Source: Diospyros lotus (Eukaryota; Streptophyta; Magnoliopsida; Ericales; Ebenaceae). Taken from it: DNA of 64,000 bases. The stretch spans positions 25,081,310 through 25,145,309 of the forward strand of contig NC_068352.1 in NCBI RefSeq assembly GCF_014633365.1, in the 5' to 3' direction. Under the pieces are notes generated by a model. That model ran no database searches, was not told where the DNA came from, and saw nothing but the letters and a program-made list of their open reading frames with translations. Position numbers and translations under genes: made by a program. Shown here piece after piece: positions 46,474-58,002 of the stretch. The stretch's first letter is position 1. The number at the start of each line of letters is the position of its first letter.

Positions 46474-49000
46474 GATTTAAAAAAAAAAAAAAAAGAATCA
46501 AAGTAGTCTATGAAAAAATACATCAATATTAAAGTCAGACATTTGAAATTACAAAGTAGTTCTAGTTTCTATGCAACTTAGCTTAGGATTTGACCCCTAA
46601 ACTTAGTGATCATTTCAAATCTTTGTAAATTTTAAATAAACCTCCACTCATCAATTCTAGAAGAATTACTTGCAAAGATAATTCTAATTCTTCTAATTTG
46701 TCTAGAATAATGACTTCTAGATACCACGGAATAAGGAAACTTAATCCTAAGCTAATGATTAATCTCCACAATGTAAACATTCAATTCATTTTTAATCTTA
46801 AGTTATCTCTAGTTCCATTACCTCTAATTTTCCTTTACGTTTAAGTATTGAAGTGGCTTTCTTGACCAATCTTAAAGTAGTCTTATCACTTTTTTTTGTA
46901 ATTTTCTAGCATTTTTATAGTCTAATTGAGATTTTTGTGACCTGGTATGTTTTCTTGTTAAATATATTGATGATCAATTATTAGCATCATTAACTAGATT
47001 TCTTGATATCAATTCTAATTTATGTAAATCATTAGTCTACGCCTAATTTAAATTTGCATTCAATTTTGCTTGTCAATTTTATACATTTTTTTGCGTGTTA
47101 GTTGCCTATTCTTTAATTTAATAATTTTTATTAAAATTTTATTTTATTTTATTATAAAATTATTAAAATGATTACATTAAATGAATATAATGTAACTTTT
47201 AAAACATAGAGGTATTTTTTATATGGTGATGTGTTAAATAAGTATTTTAGTTTGAAGCTTAAATAAATTATTGTATTTTTATATTTAGGACAAATTTATT
47301 ATTGAATTTTAAAATTGATCGAATAAACAATTATATAGGTCAGATTAGTCATTATAGCATATGTCATTTTTACGTTTTTCAATAAAATTTTAATTTAATT
47401 AACATTAGGGGCAGAGCCTGAAAAAATTTTCAATGATGGCGAAACTTATTAAAAATAAAAATAAGAAATAATATAATAATATAAATATACTGAAAGTTAA
47501 AACAATTTATTTAATACCTCACGATAGTTCTCACTCTTTGTGAGGATTTAAAATTAAATTATCAAAATTTATAATTTATAATTTATTAATTAATTTTTTT
47601 ATAACTAAAGTAGTTAAATTTAGATAAAAACTTAGTCCAACATGAATGCCAATCTGTTAATGTTTATTCTCGGTTAACGTTTGTTAAAATAAGTAAAATA
47701 AGACTATATTAATATAAACTTAAATTTTTTTAAATTAAAATATAAAATAGTTAATATAAGAAGTTATATAATTTCTTTTTTAACGGTTATCAGATTAATT
47801 TAATAAATATAATAAAAAAATATTTTTATTTAAAATATTTTTTATATCATACTTTTCTTAACTTATATTTTACTTAGTAAAAATTATCTCAATCAAATAC
47901 AAAAATTACGAAGAAAAACTAAGTACTTTTATGGGCCAATCACCTTGAGCAAATGAAAGAAAAATATATAAATAATAAAGACATAAAAAGAAAAAAGTAA
48001 AATAAAATCATCAACCCAACAAAAGAAGAGAGAAAAAAAATATTATTTTAACTTTTTGGGCTACACAAAGTAGCTCAAATAACAAAAATACATTCGCTTA
48101 ATTTGTAAAATTGTAAAAGTCTCTTCCTTGTTCTTCTTCCCTCCTTTATTTTTTCTCTTACCTAGTGATTTCATGGCCGTCTTCTATATCCTTTCTCTCC
48201 CTTTTTCACGGTGGTCTCCAACAATCGCTTGTTGATGTCATCTGGTCGTCGCCTAATAACGGTCAACACTTAAGAGACGTGACAACATGAGGTGATGAAG
48301 TGAAGGCAGTGCTAGGATGATGGTGATGGGCAATTGTTGGAGATGACCCTTTGAGAGGGAAGACAATCATAGGTCATTGAGTTAAAAGAAAATAAATTTA
48401 TAGAGAAGAGAAAAGTATTTTCCACGTTTAAATGTGTGTATAATTTTTTCTGTTGTCCAAAGACTACAAGTATTATGATTCAAGAAAAAAAAGAACAAAA
48501 GGGAACCCACGTTTCATCCCACACACGGGACGGGGGGCCGACAATTGTTTTGACGCAAAACCATGTGCCCAACCAGTCGCATAACCATCGAAAGAATGAA
48601 TGCAACCAACTAAAACTACCATTCCGTCCTCCACATATTTAGTATTAGTACTACTACTGCAGTGCAGAATGCTTATTTAAGGCTAAAGTAGTCATTTGCA
48701 ACAAAACGACAAAAACCTTGAAGACAGAACAATCATTTAAGGGCACGAGTCACCCGGCGAAAAATGCAAAAAGGCCGAAACCCCCCATTTGCCCTTGATT
48801 TTGAAGGGCTAAACAGTCCATCCGAGCAAGACGGCAAAAAATACACTGGCAAAGGAAGGGCGAAAGAGTCATTTAACTCCCCCCAACCACTACCGCCTCC
48901 GGTATTCGATGATGGATCCAACATCTTATCTTCCCTTCCCTTCCCCGTGTTATGTATATATACCGACGACAACTCCACTGCGAGATTCATCGCCAAATCA
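46474..49000. other. Intergenic region between set 1 and the WIP at 49,051
   Basis: The first about 130 bases continue the set 1 tail (paralogous to 62,487-62,590). The remainder is A+T-rich with no recognisable gene or element end. 48,520-48,950 is the upstream region of the next WIP. Confidence 0.5.
48955..48962 (+). promoter_or_regulatory. TATA box of the WIP at 49,051
   Basis: TATATATA lies 89 bases before the ATG, giving a leader of about 60 bases if transcription starts about 30 bases downstream. Confidence 0.6.
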
Positions 49001-49050
49001 TCGGCATAAAGAAATCCTCACCAAATACTTTCTCTGACAAACGAAGAAAG

Positions 49051-49335
49051 ATGAGTTCGACAAGCAAAGCGTGGATCGTGGCGGCGAGCGTCGGGGCAGT
49101 GGAGGCGCTGAAGGATCAGGGATTCTGTAGGTGGAACTACACCATACGGTCGATGCACCACCACGCCAAGGCCAAACTTGCCAGGTCCTTCTCCCCGGCC
49201 AGCAGCCTCTCTTCTTCTTCTTCTCCGGTGTCGTCGAGCAGCAGATCAGTGAGGGGGGAGAAGGCCAACAAGCAATCCGAGGAGGAGTCTCTGAGGAAGC
49301 TCATGTACTTGACCTGCTGGGGTCCCTATAATTAA
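49051..49335 (+). CDS. Wound-induced protein (WIP, DUF3774 family)
   Basis: A 94-residue single-exon protein. Residues 1-35 read MSSTSKAWIVAASVGAVEAL then [14 protein letters not shown], the family core. A Ser-rich linker (about 48-66) is longer than in the others. The ending LRKLMYLTCWGPYN is complete. It is the most diverged complete copy here and lies alone, 1.3 kb before the 50,657 gene, on the same strand. The start at 49,051 was chosen by alignment; the frame is open back to 48,952 but that part covers the TATA box. No signal peptide is seen. It is probably wound-inducible, by family. Confidence 0.93.
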   Translation: MSSTSKAWIVAASVGAVEALKDQGFCRWNYTIRSMHHHAKAKLARSFSPASSLSSSSSPVSSSSRSVRGEKANKQSEEESLRKLMYLTCWGPYN

Positions 49336-50480
49336 ATCAAACCCTAAATCATAATCTCCCTCTCTCTCTACTCTGCTTTGGAGACTGTAGATCGTAATTT
49401 TACAGTGGAAGCCTTTATATATATATGGAAGAGAAATCAATTTTTGGATACGGTTTTCTTTAAAATGGTTATGAATAATCGTAGTCGTAATCCTAATCGT
49501 AACTTGTTCAGTGCAAAACTGGTTGCTGCTTTATTATTGGTGCGCAGTTTCTCATGGCTTCGGTCCGGCATTTCGCACGCACGCACGCACGCTCTAGTGA
49601 TCAGAACCAAACTCAGAACACAGCTCCTGCTGTGTAGAGTATAGTATGTCGTCTGTCTACGGTGGCCAACAAATCAACCAACACATCTAATCCCAATTCA
49701 TTTGCCCAATTTAATTATTGCAAACACCATGGCTAACTCGGCTATAAAATTTATGTCTCCTTGTGATGTTTCTAGAAAGGAAGAGCTGAAAGAGAGAATT
49801 TATTTTTCTTGGCGATTTAGGGGTGGCAAAAAATTTTGAGAACTGATGGCGAAATAGGGATTCCCCTTTTTTTTTTTTTTAAATATATTCAAACAAATCA
49901 GATTTAAGGATACCCACAAACAACATCAAGTAACTGCACTGCGGTCACCAGTTCTTCTTCTCTTTTTAACATAATTTGCTCTACAAATGTTAAACTAGTT
50001 GGGCTTCTCGCGTCACTTTTCATAGTGTTGGGTCCATTTAGTGTGTCAGATTGCCCAGCCCTCCTAAAGAAATAGTGGGCTCGGCTCGTTAGGCCTAAAG
50101 GGCCGACCCAATTAAAATAATTGAATAACAACACAGCTTTTAATCTAAACTTCCAAGTTAAAAAGTGTATTTTGTAAATATTGATGGTATGTTCGTCTTA
50201 GACACTTGTAGCGCCGCTTTTACCTTCTGTTCAACGACACAGGCACACAGCAAAACAAGTGTCGGCCGTAGAATTTGTTGATTTTATTATACGTAACTGG
50301 ATGGGCAAAACAGTCATTTCAAAATCCCCAAATCCCAGCAGCCCATCGTAAAACCATGGGCTTTGCAGGGCACTCCCAATTCCCAAACGGGCGGTGAAAT
50401 GCCACCAAACCCCTTGTTTTGGCCCCCTCGTCCTTATCTTCATTACCGTCTCTTTCTCTGCCGTGTTTATCTACACACAC
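49336..50480. other. Intergenic, no gene seen
   Basis: Holds the 3' flank of one WIP and the upstream region of the next. A short (GCAC)n-type run, ACGCACGCACGCACG, lies near 49,577-49,591. Confidence 0.5.
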
Positions 50481-50481
50481 C

Positions 50482-50500
50482 TATATATATGTATATATAT
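50482..50500 (+). promoter_or_regulatory. TATA-rich promoter of the WIP at 50,657
   Basis: TATATATATGTATATATATG lies about 160 bases upstream of the ATG. The equivalent region in set 1 was lost with the transposon at 1-79. Confidence 0.5.
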
Positions 50501-50656
50501 GTTTGTATGTATCTATCTATCTATGTTGCATAGTTTCACCAAGATTCGAAACCGCAAATTGAACACTTGAAAACCATTTATTTTTCGCCAATTTGTGCCT
50601 GGAACTTGAGGAGAAATTTACGAGTTTTGAAGAAGAGACATTAATTAAGGAGATCG

Positions 50657-50911
50657 ATGGGTGCAGCGAGCAGGGCTTGGATGGTGGCGGCCGCCGTGGG
50701 GGTGGTGGAGGCGCTGAAAGATCAGGGATTCTGTAGGTGGAACTACACCATACGATCGGTGCACCACCACGCCAAGACAAAGATCAGGTCCTTGTCTCGG
50801 GCCAGCGGGAAGATGTCTTCTCCGGCGACGAGGTCGATGGTAAAAGCCACGGAATCTGAGAAGGCCAAGCGATCGGAGGAGTGTGTTCTTGAGCTGCTGG
50901 TGTCCCTATAA
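50657..50911 (+). CDS. WIP (DUF3774) with altered, frameshifted C-terminus
   Basis: 84 residues: [20 protein letters not shown] then [20 protein letters not shown] is intact. The protein ends [12 protein letters not shown]. Compared with the 49,051 gene, about 14 bases are missing after the GAGGAG codons. The next frame still spells FLSCWCPYN before a stop, showing that the family ending was lost by a frameshift. The promoter and leader are present, so it may be expressed as a variant lacking the conserved CWGP tail, or it may be an early pseudogene. The duplicate at 80-307 has the same lesion. Confidence 0.8.
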   Translation: MGAASRAWMVAAAVGVVEALKDQGFCRWNYTIRSVHHHAKTKIRSLSRASGKMSSPATRSMVKATESEKAKRSEECVLELLVSL

Positions 50912-52170
50912 TTGATCTTATTAATGTCGATTATTCTTCATGAAATCCCTTCCCCCGGCTCCACATATGGAGAGAGAGAGAGAGAGGAGGTTAAACACGG
51001 AACCCAACACTAAACACGAAACCTCTCATGAGTTATATAGTGGCTACAGTCCACCCATCTTCATTCTTCACATAGTGTGTTGTAGCTTTTTCGTTTTCTT
51101 TCTGTAAGAAGGAAGTAAAAGAAACGTATATAACGCTGGAAATCAGTAGTAATTTCAAATAGTCTATAAAAGCAAAACAGTCGTTTTGCTTGATTCCTGC
51201 ACTGTTTTCTTCTTTCTCCTTTTATTCTCAAATTCCCTAAATGCACACGAATTTAAAAGAATTTATTATATTTTGGAGAATAATCATTTGAGCCCTTGCA
51301 CCGTTTATTAAATGAAAGGAGTGGAAACCATCTTTTAAGTTCAGTCACGTTTGTTGTCCGTCTCAACCTACCACCTCTGCCCATCTTCTTACAACATATA
51401 TAATACTCAAATTTACTGCAACAAAATGGTATATGACATGTCAATTGTGGTGGGAAATAATGCTTGTGTTGTGTTGGCGACTTTTCTTCAAGTGTTATTT
51501 GTTCAAATTCGATTGCTGAGTTCAATATGAGCGATGCCATGAAGTCATTCAGAAGTATTAGATTCTGGAATTTGGCCATTTATTTATTTATTTATTTATT
51601 TATTTTTGTCATGTGCTATAATAAGTAACAACAAGACATCCATAATTAGTGGAGTATGATTTTTACTTTGGGAATTCAGAATTCTAATATCAAAACCTTT
51701 ATAAGATTAAGAAACAGATAAACTTATTATAGATTAGACCCATGAGTTTGTATTCATCGATATTCTTCCTAGTTTAATGAGAGTTCTAATTTCAACCAAA
51801 GTAGAAATTCTGTAGAATTTCTTCCAGCTACTCAGTCCCACAGCGAAGTTTCACTAGATTACATACGTGATTTAGACACCTGCTGGCCAAATGAAGAAGA
51901 TAGCAACTCATTTTCATCAGCGCTATCTGTTTCTTTAAAAAAAATTATTTCCCCCAATTATGCCAATAATAATAATAATCATGATGCCAAAAAAGATAAG
52001 AGAGATCCAGCAGTAAGGGCAGCAAAAAGATGGGTTATTGTTGTTCATATCATCAATTTGAGTCAGAAAGACCAACCCAAGTAGCCAATCAGTTCCGCAG
52101 AATTGATTTTTAATTAATAGAGAGAAATAGGCTTTTGCACTGTACAATATACATCCATTTGCTCTTTCTA
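50912..52170. other. Spacer between convergent WIP genes, set 2
   Basis: No gene. It matches set 1 as 308-766 plus 15,740-16,540. The uninterrupted hAT target GTGGAAAC is at 51,321-51,328. (TTTA)n occurs at 51,580-51,606. Confidence 0.7.
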
Positions 52171-52237
52171 TGCTCGGCTCACAAATTGGTGAATCCACAG
52201 AGCATAGAAATGTGTAATTGGATCGAGCAATTAGGGC

Positions 52238-52513
52238 TCAGTTGGGACCCCAACAGCTCAAGTACATGACTTTTCTCAACGACTCCTCCGACTGCTTGGC
52301 CTTCTCCTCCATCGCTAACTTGCTGGACGACGACACCACGGCCGTCGTCGGAGAGGACAGCTTCTTGACCTGAGAGAAGGACCTGAGATTGGTCCTGGCG
52401 TGCTGGTGTACGGATCTTATAGTGTAGTTCCACCTACAGAAGCCCTGATCCTTCAGCGCCTCCACCACTCCCACGGCGGCCGCCACCGTCCAAGCTCTAC
52501 TCGCCGACGCCAT
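52238..52513 (-). CDS. Wound-induced protein (WIP, DUF3774 family), unit C
   Basis: 91 residues, MASASRAWTVAAAV to LRKVMYLSCWGPN, with all family blocks: helix-like N-terminus, [10 protein letters not shown], Ser/Thr linker and CWGP tail. It is almost identical to the 16,620 and 59,672 copies. The leader upstream is conserved and leads to a (TA)n promoter run. It faces the 50,657 gene convergently. It was divergent to a plus-strand WIP of which only the promoter survives (57,844-57,990), now 5 kb away because of insertions. Confidence 0.93.
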   Translation of the reverse strand: MASASRAWTVAAAVGVVEALKDQGFCRWNYTIRSVHQHARTNLRSFSQVKKLSSPTTAVVSSSSKLAMEEKAKQSEESLRKVMYLSCWGPN

Positions 52514-52655
52514 AGTCTGTCTTCTTCTTCTTCAAAATCTCCTCTTCTTAATTTCTTCTGATCTTTGAGGCTGCAATATCAAATTGTTTGCTATCAGTTG
52601 CAAGCGAGAAACAGTTCGTTCACAAGACTTGAGACGAAGATTAAGTGGCATAAAC

Positions 52656-52676
52656 ATATATATATATATATATATA
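52656..52676 (-). promoter_or_regulatory. (TA)n TATA region of the unit C WIP
   Basis: An uninterrupted TA run lies about 145 bases upstream of the ATG, at the place where unit A has a TATTTATA box and unit D a similar run. Confidence 0.5.
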
Positions 52677-53293
52677 GATATAGACCACAGAAATAGCTAG
52701 TCTGGGGGCAAAAACCAGGGGCTGGGCGCTATGGGCTTACCACTGTTTAGGGAGACTTCCAAAGCCAGTGGGTTTTCTTCATTCTGTTGACGTTTTTGTC
52801 CATGACATTCCGAAAAAGGAAAAAGACATTTTTATTGATATACACGGACGATTATTACTAAAAATTATTTAATTCTTATTGAAAAAAAAAAGGATTGTTT
52901 TGGTATTTTAATGGTCGGCACTGAGGAATTCACCCATTGTTTTGAGTCAATCCACCTAAGGCCGGAGTATTCGGATTTGGATTCGGGAGTGAAAATCAAG
53001 CGTCCCTTTGTCCCAATTGGAATTCCAAGTACAACCCTCACTTTATACTCTGTATGTGTACAACCACACGGCGTTAGATAGATAAAAAAGTCATTGGGCA
53101 CTAGAAACCGCTGGCTTCCGCTCGGCCCAAACCTCCGGTTTTCTCCCCACCCCAAACCTTGGACTCGTTGCCCACGTATTCAAATTGCTTTCCCCTCTGC
53201 GCTATAGCTATATATATATATATATATATATATATGGATAATGTTAGACGGACGAAAAGAACGATGCACTATATATCTATATATATATATATA

Positions 53294-56052
53294 TCTATAT
53301 AATAAGGGAGAATGGTTTTTGAAATTGAGAGACAAATGTGAGGGGGATATTTTTTGGATGATTGAGATTAATTTTTAAAAAGTTCAATGGCTGAGATCAG
53401 TTTTTAGAATATAATTTTCCCCCTCAAAACCATCACATCCCTGCTCACACACGCACACAGAGCCACTCATTGCCCAACCCTCTCTTCCTTCTTTCCCTCT
53501 CACACTCCATCTCTGCCCAATCACTCTCTCTCCCTCTCTCTCTCTCTTTCAGTCACCCACCCATCCACGCCATCGTCTCCCCCCCTATCACCCCACTTGC
53601 AATCGCTCAATCGACGTTGCCCCCCCACCGCACAGCTTTCGCCTCTTGCTTCGGCCACAGCCATATTCGCCAACGGCTGCTCTGCCATCACTGTCGTTCG
53701 TGCTTGCTGTCATCACCGTCGCGGCCGCTTACTTCCAGCGCGACCATGTTCCGCTGCTGATGGCCATCCCCATCGTCGTCCCGATCCGCCAGCATCCCTG
53801 ACTCGCGAGGTTCAGCCATGGCCGCCCTCTTCCTCTATTTTTTTGTATAAAATATATGTGTTTTTATTCACCCATTTTCTCTCTCTCTCTCCCCTACCGC
53901 CCATCGTCGCCCCTCCCTCCACCGTTTGCTGCACCCCTTATCGGCCCAGCCCCGCCATCGTCGCCGCCCCTTCCACCGTTTGCCGCAACCCCCTCGGTGG
54001 ATCGATGGACAGAACAATGGAAGGAAGGAAGAAAACAAGAGGGAGATCAGGGGGTATGAATTCGGGAAGAAGAACGCACCACTGTGCGTCACACGCACAA
54101 CGCGCATCAAATTAACGCAAGTAAGAGAGAGTCGTATCTGCACACAGCGCACTTCTGAAATTGGAGGAGGAAGAAGACGCGCACTATGCGCTTTTTCTTA
54201 ATCTTCACGTGCTGCCTTACTTCATTATATACATAGATTATTATATACATACATACATAACGGCAGATTCCTCCAATGTAATCGAGAATGAATTGTGGGT
54301 TTTTCTTGACTTGGGGATTTCTTTGATCTGTGCGTTAATTATGGGTTTTGATGATTATGTTGTTGGGTTTTCCTTGATCTGTGAGTTAATTGTGCGGGTT
54401 TGTTTGTAAGTTTGTTGTGTTTGTTTGCCGAGAAAATGTGAGGAAAGGCTTGGTGGAAACAGAAATTGGAGGAAAAGCGATTGAATGTTAGGATTTGGAT
54501 GTTTCTTTACATGATTCTTTTGGAGCCCAGAGTGGTAATTTGAGTTATGTTGGGCTTTTTCAAGAATGAATTTGTTTTTTAATCTTCTCTGATTAAGGAA
54601 GATTTTTACTTTTTTATGCATCGTTATATAACTTCATGGTTTAACTGAACTTTGGGGGTTTGCAAAATTGTGCTTAACAGAGTTGGCTTATGGAATCAGA
54701 GATTTAATGATCTAAACTTTATAATTGATTGGCTAAACTTGAGCTGATTGAAGTTCTTTCTTGACGAATCAAAAAAATGCATCGGCCTTGATATGGATTA
54801 ATCAACTGGTGGCTAATAATCAGTTTGGAAACTACGGGAATCCCAACAATCGGAGGGTATAATCTTGAACTTCTTGATTTGTTTATTTTGGTAAGTTGTG
54901 CTATTGATCGATGGGTTCTCATAAAAATATGTTCTTGATAATTTAAGTTCAGTGCTTAGGGAAAATCTGTAAATTTCCCATTTTGAGTTTAGTTGATTAT
55001 CGCGTGTCTCTGCTAATATCAATGGCTTCCAGATATGTGTTTTTGTGGTGTTAATTTGTGTGCATAATTGTCTCTCTTAGTCATTGGGGAAGAATTTGTT
55101 TGTTGAATTCCAAATTAGTGGGTGCTTGGGTCTGAGAACTTGGGATTCTGATTGTTCGACGTGTTGGAATTGGATCTGTTATATCATTTTGTTGGTTTTG
55201 AGCTGGTAACACTAAGGTTGCAATTGGTCCACCATTAATGTAATTATGAACTAATACAATTCCGATAAAAATGTCTCAATTGCAATGCACTTACAGGGTG
55301 TGTAGGTATATTCAGGGACTTTTTTTTAATTTTTTTAAATTTTAATTTTTAAAGTATTTAATACTTAATTTTTACATATTTTAAATATCAGCTGCGTAAG
55401 TTTTTGAAATTTTTTAAAATATCATATAAGTTTTAATACTTAATTTTTGAAATTTTTTAAATAAAAAAAAATCAATCGTATAAGTTTTAATGCATAAGAA
55501 TTTGACATAGATAATTTAATTTCAAAAAAAATAAAAATCTCTTTTTTAAATCATTAATGATCAAATGTTATTTTTAGTGTAAAATTTTACTCAATGTAGG
55601 AAGCTTAATTTAAAATTTAATATTTTTATCTTTCTCTTTCTCTCTCTCATAGACCCACTTGCCCAGCGTGAGGGGTGGGGGGGAAGGGAGGGTCTACGAC
55701 GAGTGGGGGTGAGGCGTTGTAAGGGATGACAGGGGGTGATGGAGGTCCGAGATGATCCACGGGCCCTCGACCGGCCGCTGTCAGGGGCTCCAAGGGTCCC
55801 CGACGACGATTGATATGTATTGTTTGATATTTAATTTTTAATTTAATATATTCAGATTGTAGAACACTTGCTAATGTGCTTTATTATATGAATTTAATAA
55901 TTTTTTTATTATAAAATGTTAACAAATCTATAATAACTTTAATTTCTGTATTCTATTTAGTATTTACAATTTTTTTACAATATTAATAAACATTATTGCA
56001 TTTTAATCTTAATATTATTTACACCGTGACTTCAGGCACGGGTATACGCTAG
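53294..56052 (+). mobile_element. Non-autonomous Helitron with captured host sequence
   Basis: The 5' end TCTATATAATAAGGGAGAAT follows an A and is nearly the same as that at 2,149. The 3' end has a CCGTG...CACGG hairpin (56,024-56,041) and CTAG (56,049-56,052) followed by T. A CT-rich leader runs to about 53,560. From 54,127 to 54,400 it shares a genic-looking fragment with the Helitron at 12,660. It has no RepHel coding. Confidence 0.87.
54127..54400 (+). other. Captured host-gene fragment, probably 5' UTR and intron
   Basis: TTGGAGGAGGAAGAAGA and TGATCTGTGCGTTAATTATG phrases occur here and at 13,138-13,450. The sequence to about 55,250 is T-rich and intron-like and lacks repeats. No protein domain is visible, so the donor gene is not identified. 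Confidence 0.5.
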
Positions 56053-57174
56053 TTTACTTATAAAATTATAACATTTGTGTAAAATAAGATTAATATTTTA
56101 CTTAAATCAGATTGGAGTAAAATTACTTGATAAAATTGGAGTAGTGTAAAATAAGATTGGAGTAAAATTATAACTCGGTAAAATTACTTAAATCAGTGTA
56201 AAAGAAGATTGGAGTAAAATTAATATTTTTAAGATCTAATCTAATATAATTAGATATATATTTTTATTATTTTACTATTAAATATAACAACAATTTTTTT
56301 CTTATTATTTTATAATCAGATTTAACAACAGCAATCTTGATGGTTGTTATTAAAAATGTTAATATTAATATATATAATAAGATTACACAAATAATTAAAT
56401 AATTTATTTTCTCATTTAAGATCACTTTAAATACCAACTTATTGCAACAACATCAATTATATATTAAAATCATCTCTTATTTTGTATTAAAATTATATTT
56501 CTTAAATTAAAAAAAAAAAAACATTACAGAGAGTGGGTGAAGTTTGGGCAGTTCGAGCGCCCGGGAGGGGGAGCGAGGTGGTGCGAGAGGCAGTGTGGGG
56601 GGGCGGGCGACGATGGTCAGTGGTCGGTGGGGGGTGACGGCGATGGCGATGGCGATGGCGGGCGGTGTTTGCAGTGTTGGCAGGGGAGACGACTATGCTA
56701 GCAGGGGGCGATGGCAAGCGGTGTTGGTGAGGGAGACGACAGTAGAGCCATCTTTGGGCGAGGCGGTGCGAGAGGCTGTGGGGGGGGCGAGCGACGGTGG
56801 TCAATGGTCGGTGGGGGTGATGGCGAAGCGATGGCGGGCGGTGTTTGCAGTGTTGGCAGGAGAGATGGCTATGCGAGCAGGGGGGCGACGGCGGGCGATG
56901 TTGGCGAGGGAGACGACAGTGGAGCCATCTTTGGGCAACGGCAGTGCGAGCAGCGGTGGCGGGGTTGACGACGACGGAGGTGTGAGAACGGTGTGGGGGG
57001 CGGACACTGCACCTACGAGGGTGGGTTTGAGAGAGATTGGGTTTGGGGGGGTGGTTTTGAGAGAGAAAGAGTGGGGAGAGACACAGTGAGAGGATGGTTT
57101 TGAGAGAGAAGAGAGAGAGTGTGGGTTTGAAAATGGGCAAGCAATTATAAAATAACTCAAAATTGAAACCAAGT

Positions 57175-57208
57175 TATCGCGAGATTTTGACACTAAAATC
57201 TCGCGATA
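57175..57208. repeat. Perfect 14-bp inverted repeat (hairpin)
   Basis: TATCGCGAGATTTT and its exact complement AAAATCTCGCGATA are separated by GACACT. A second, shorter inverted repeat (AACCCG/CGGGTT, 57,222-57,241) follows. Both lie just inside the right end of the TIR element, so they may be subterminal binding or cleavage structures. Confidence 0.9.
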
Positions 57209-57270
57209 ATTTGGGTTTGTCAACCCGTGCGTTGCCGGGTTCATCCGTATAGCATTATCCTATATATATA

Positions 57271-57838
57271 TGATGATGCGGTGGCCGGTCACCTTCTTCT
57301 GCCTCTGCCTCTGCCTCTGCCTATGCACCTGTAATGGAGACGAGGACTTGCTCGCCCGATTTATCTCCGACGATCAAGTCAGAACTCCAGACGAGAATTA
57401 TTCCCTGTGCTCAAGAAATTAAAAAGATGATCCAAAAAATAAAAATCCATCCTTTACCTCTTCTTCTTCTCTTTCTTTTATCCTTGCGTTAAGATAAAGA
57501 TCCCGGGTAGAGATCTTCGGGATCTCTATCCCGCTTTTCTTGGAATCTCGTTAATCGTTGATAAGGACTCCATAACTGCAGCCGGCTCCGAAGAGTTCGG
57601 GATAGCTTCCTGCCTCCGTAACCTTCGGTGAAATGGTTAATCTCCAAGATACTCGGAGACTTCCTCGCCGAGCACTAAGCTAACTGGCGTGGTGATATAT
57701 ATCTGCCACGTGTCATCCTAGACCCAAGCGAGATAACATCGGCGGAGCGCCTCTTTAGCGCACACGTGGCATGATTGCCATTGCACACCTGTCCAGGGTC
57801 TGGGAGTGATTATGGACCCGAGGGTACTCCCGTCATCA
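57271..57838. mobile_element. Probable solo LTR
   Basis: 568 bp beginning TGATGATGCGG and ending CCCGTCATCA, so the ends form TGATGA/TCATCA. It is flanked by ATATA (57,266-57,270 and 57,839-57,843). It is GC-richer than its surroundings and absent from unit D, where the TA run goes straight to ACTTTGCC. The target duplication lies in a simple TA tract and is therefore weak evidence on its own. Confidence 0.55.
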
Positions 57839-57843
57839 ATATA

Positions 57844-57990
57844 CTTTGCCTTAGTCGTCGCCTGCATCGCAAAATCATCTATCAACAACATCAACACTTC
57901 TGAACACATCCTCGTTAGATAGATCCGCTCAAATCTTTCTGCCTCAAAGATCAGCGGGAACAAGACTATCTAGATTGAGATTATGGCGCC
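57844..57990 (+). promoter_or_regulatory. Orphan promoter, leader and first codons of a lost WIP (unit C)
   Basis: Matches 60,630-60,779: ACTTTGCCTTAGTCG, CATCAACACTTCTGAACACA, CAAAGATCAGCGGGAACAAG and then ATGGCGCC (57,983-57,990). Coding stops there and the sequence jumps to AGAAAGTATT, the beginning of unit D. This is the second leader without a gene in the window. Confidence 0.85.
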
Positions 57991-58002
57991 AGAAAGTATT
58001 TA

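Larger units (their letters stand above)
53236..57260. mobile_element. Terminal-inverted-repeat DNA element with a nested Helitron
   Basis: The left end GGATAATGTTAGACGGACG (53,236-53,254) and the right end, read inward, GGATAATGCTATACGGATG (57,242-57,260) match at 16 of 19 positions. Both ends abut (TA)n, so a TA target duplication would be invisible. Unit D has only the (TA)n run here. Apart from the Helitron it comprises 53,255-53,293 and 56,053-57,241. The latter includes a CT/GA-rich region (56,530-57,120) and a strong hairpin. No transposase was recognised; superfamily unknown. Confidence 0.6.

Noticed and set aside
56502..57140. Frames of 212 and 181 codons on opposite strands
   Set aside because: Compositional frames through GC-rich GGCGATGG-type repeats; mutually overlapping, no domain.
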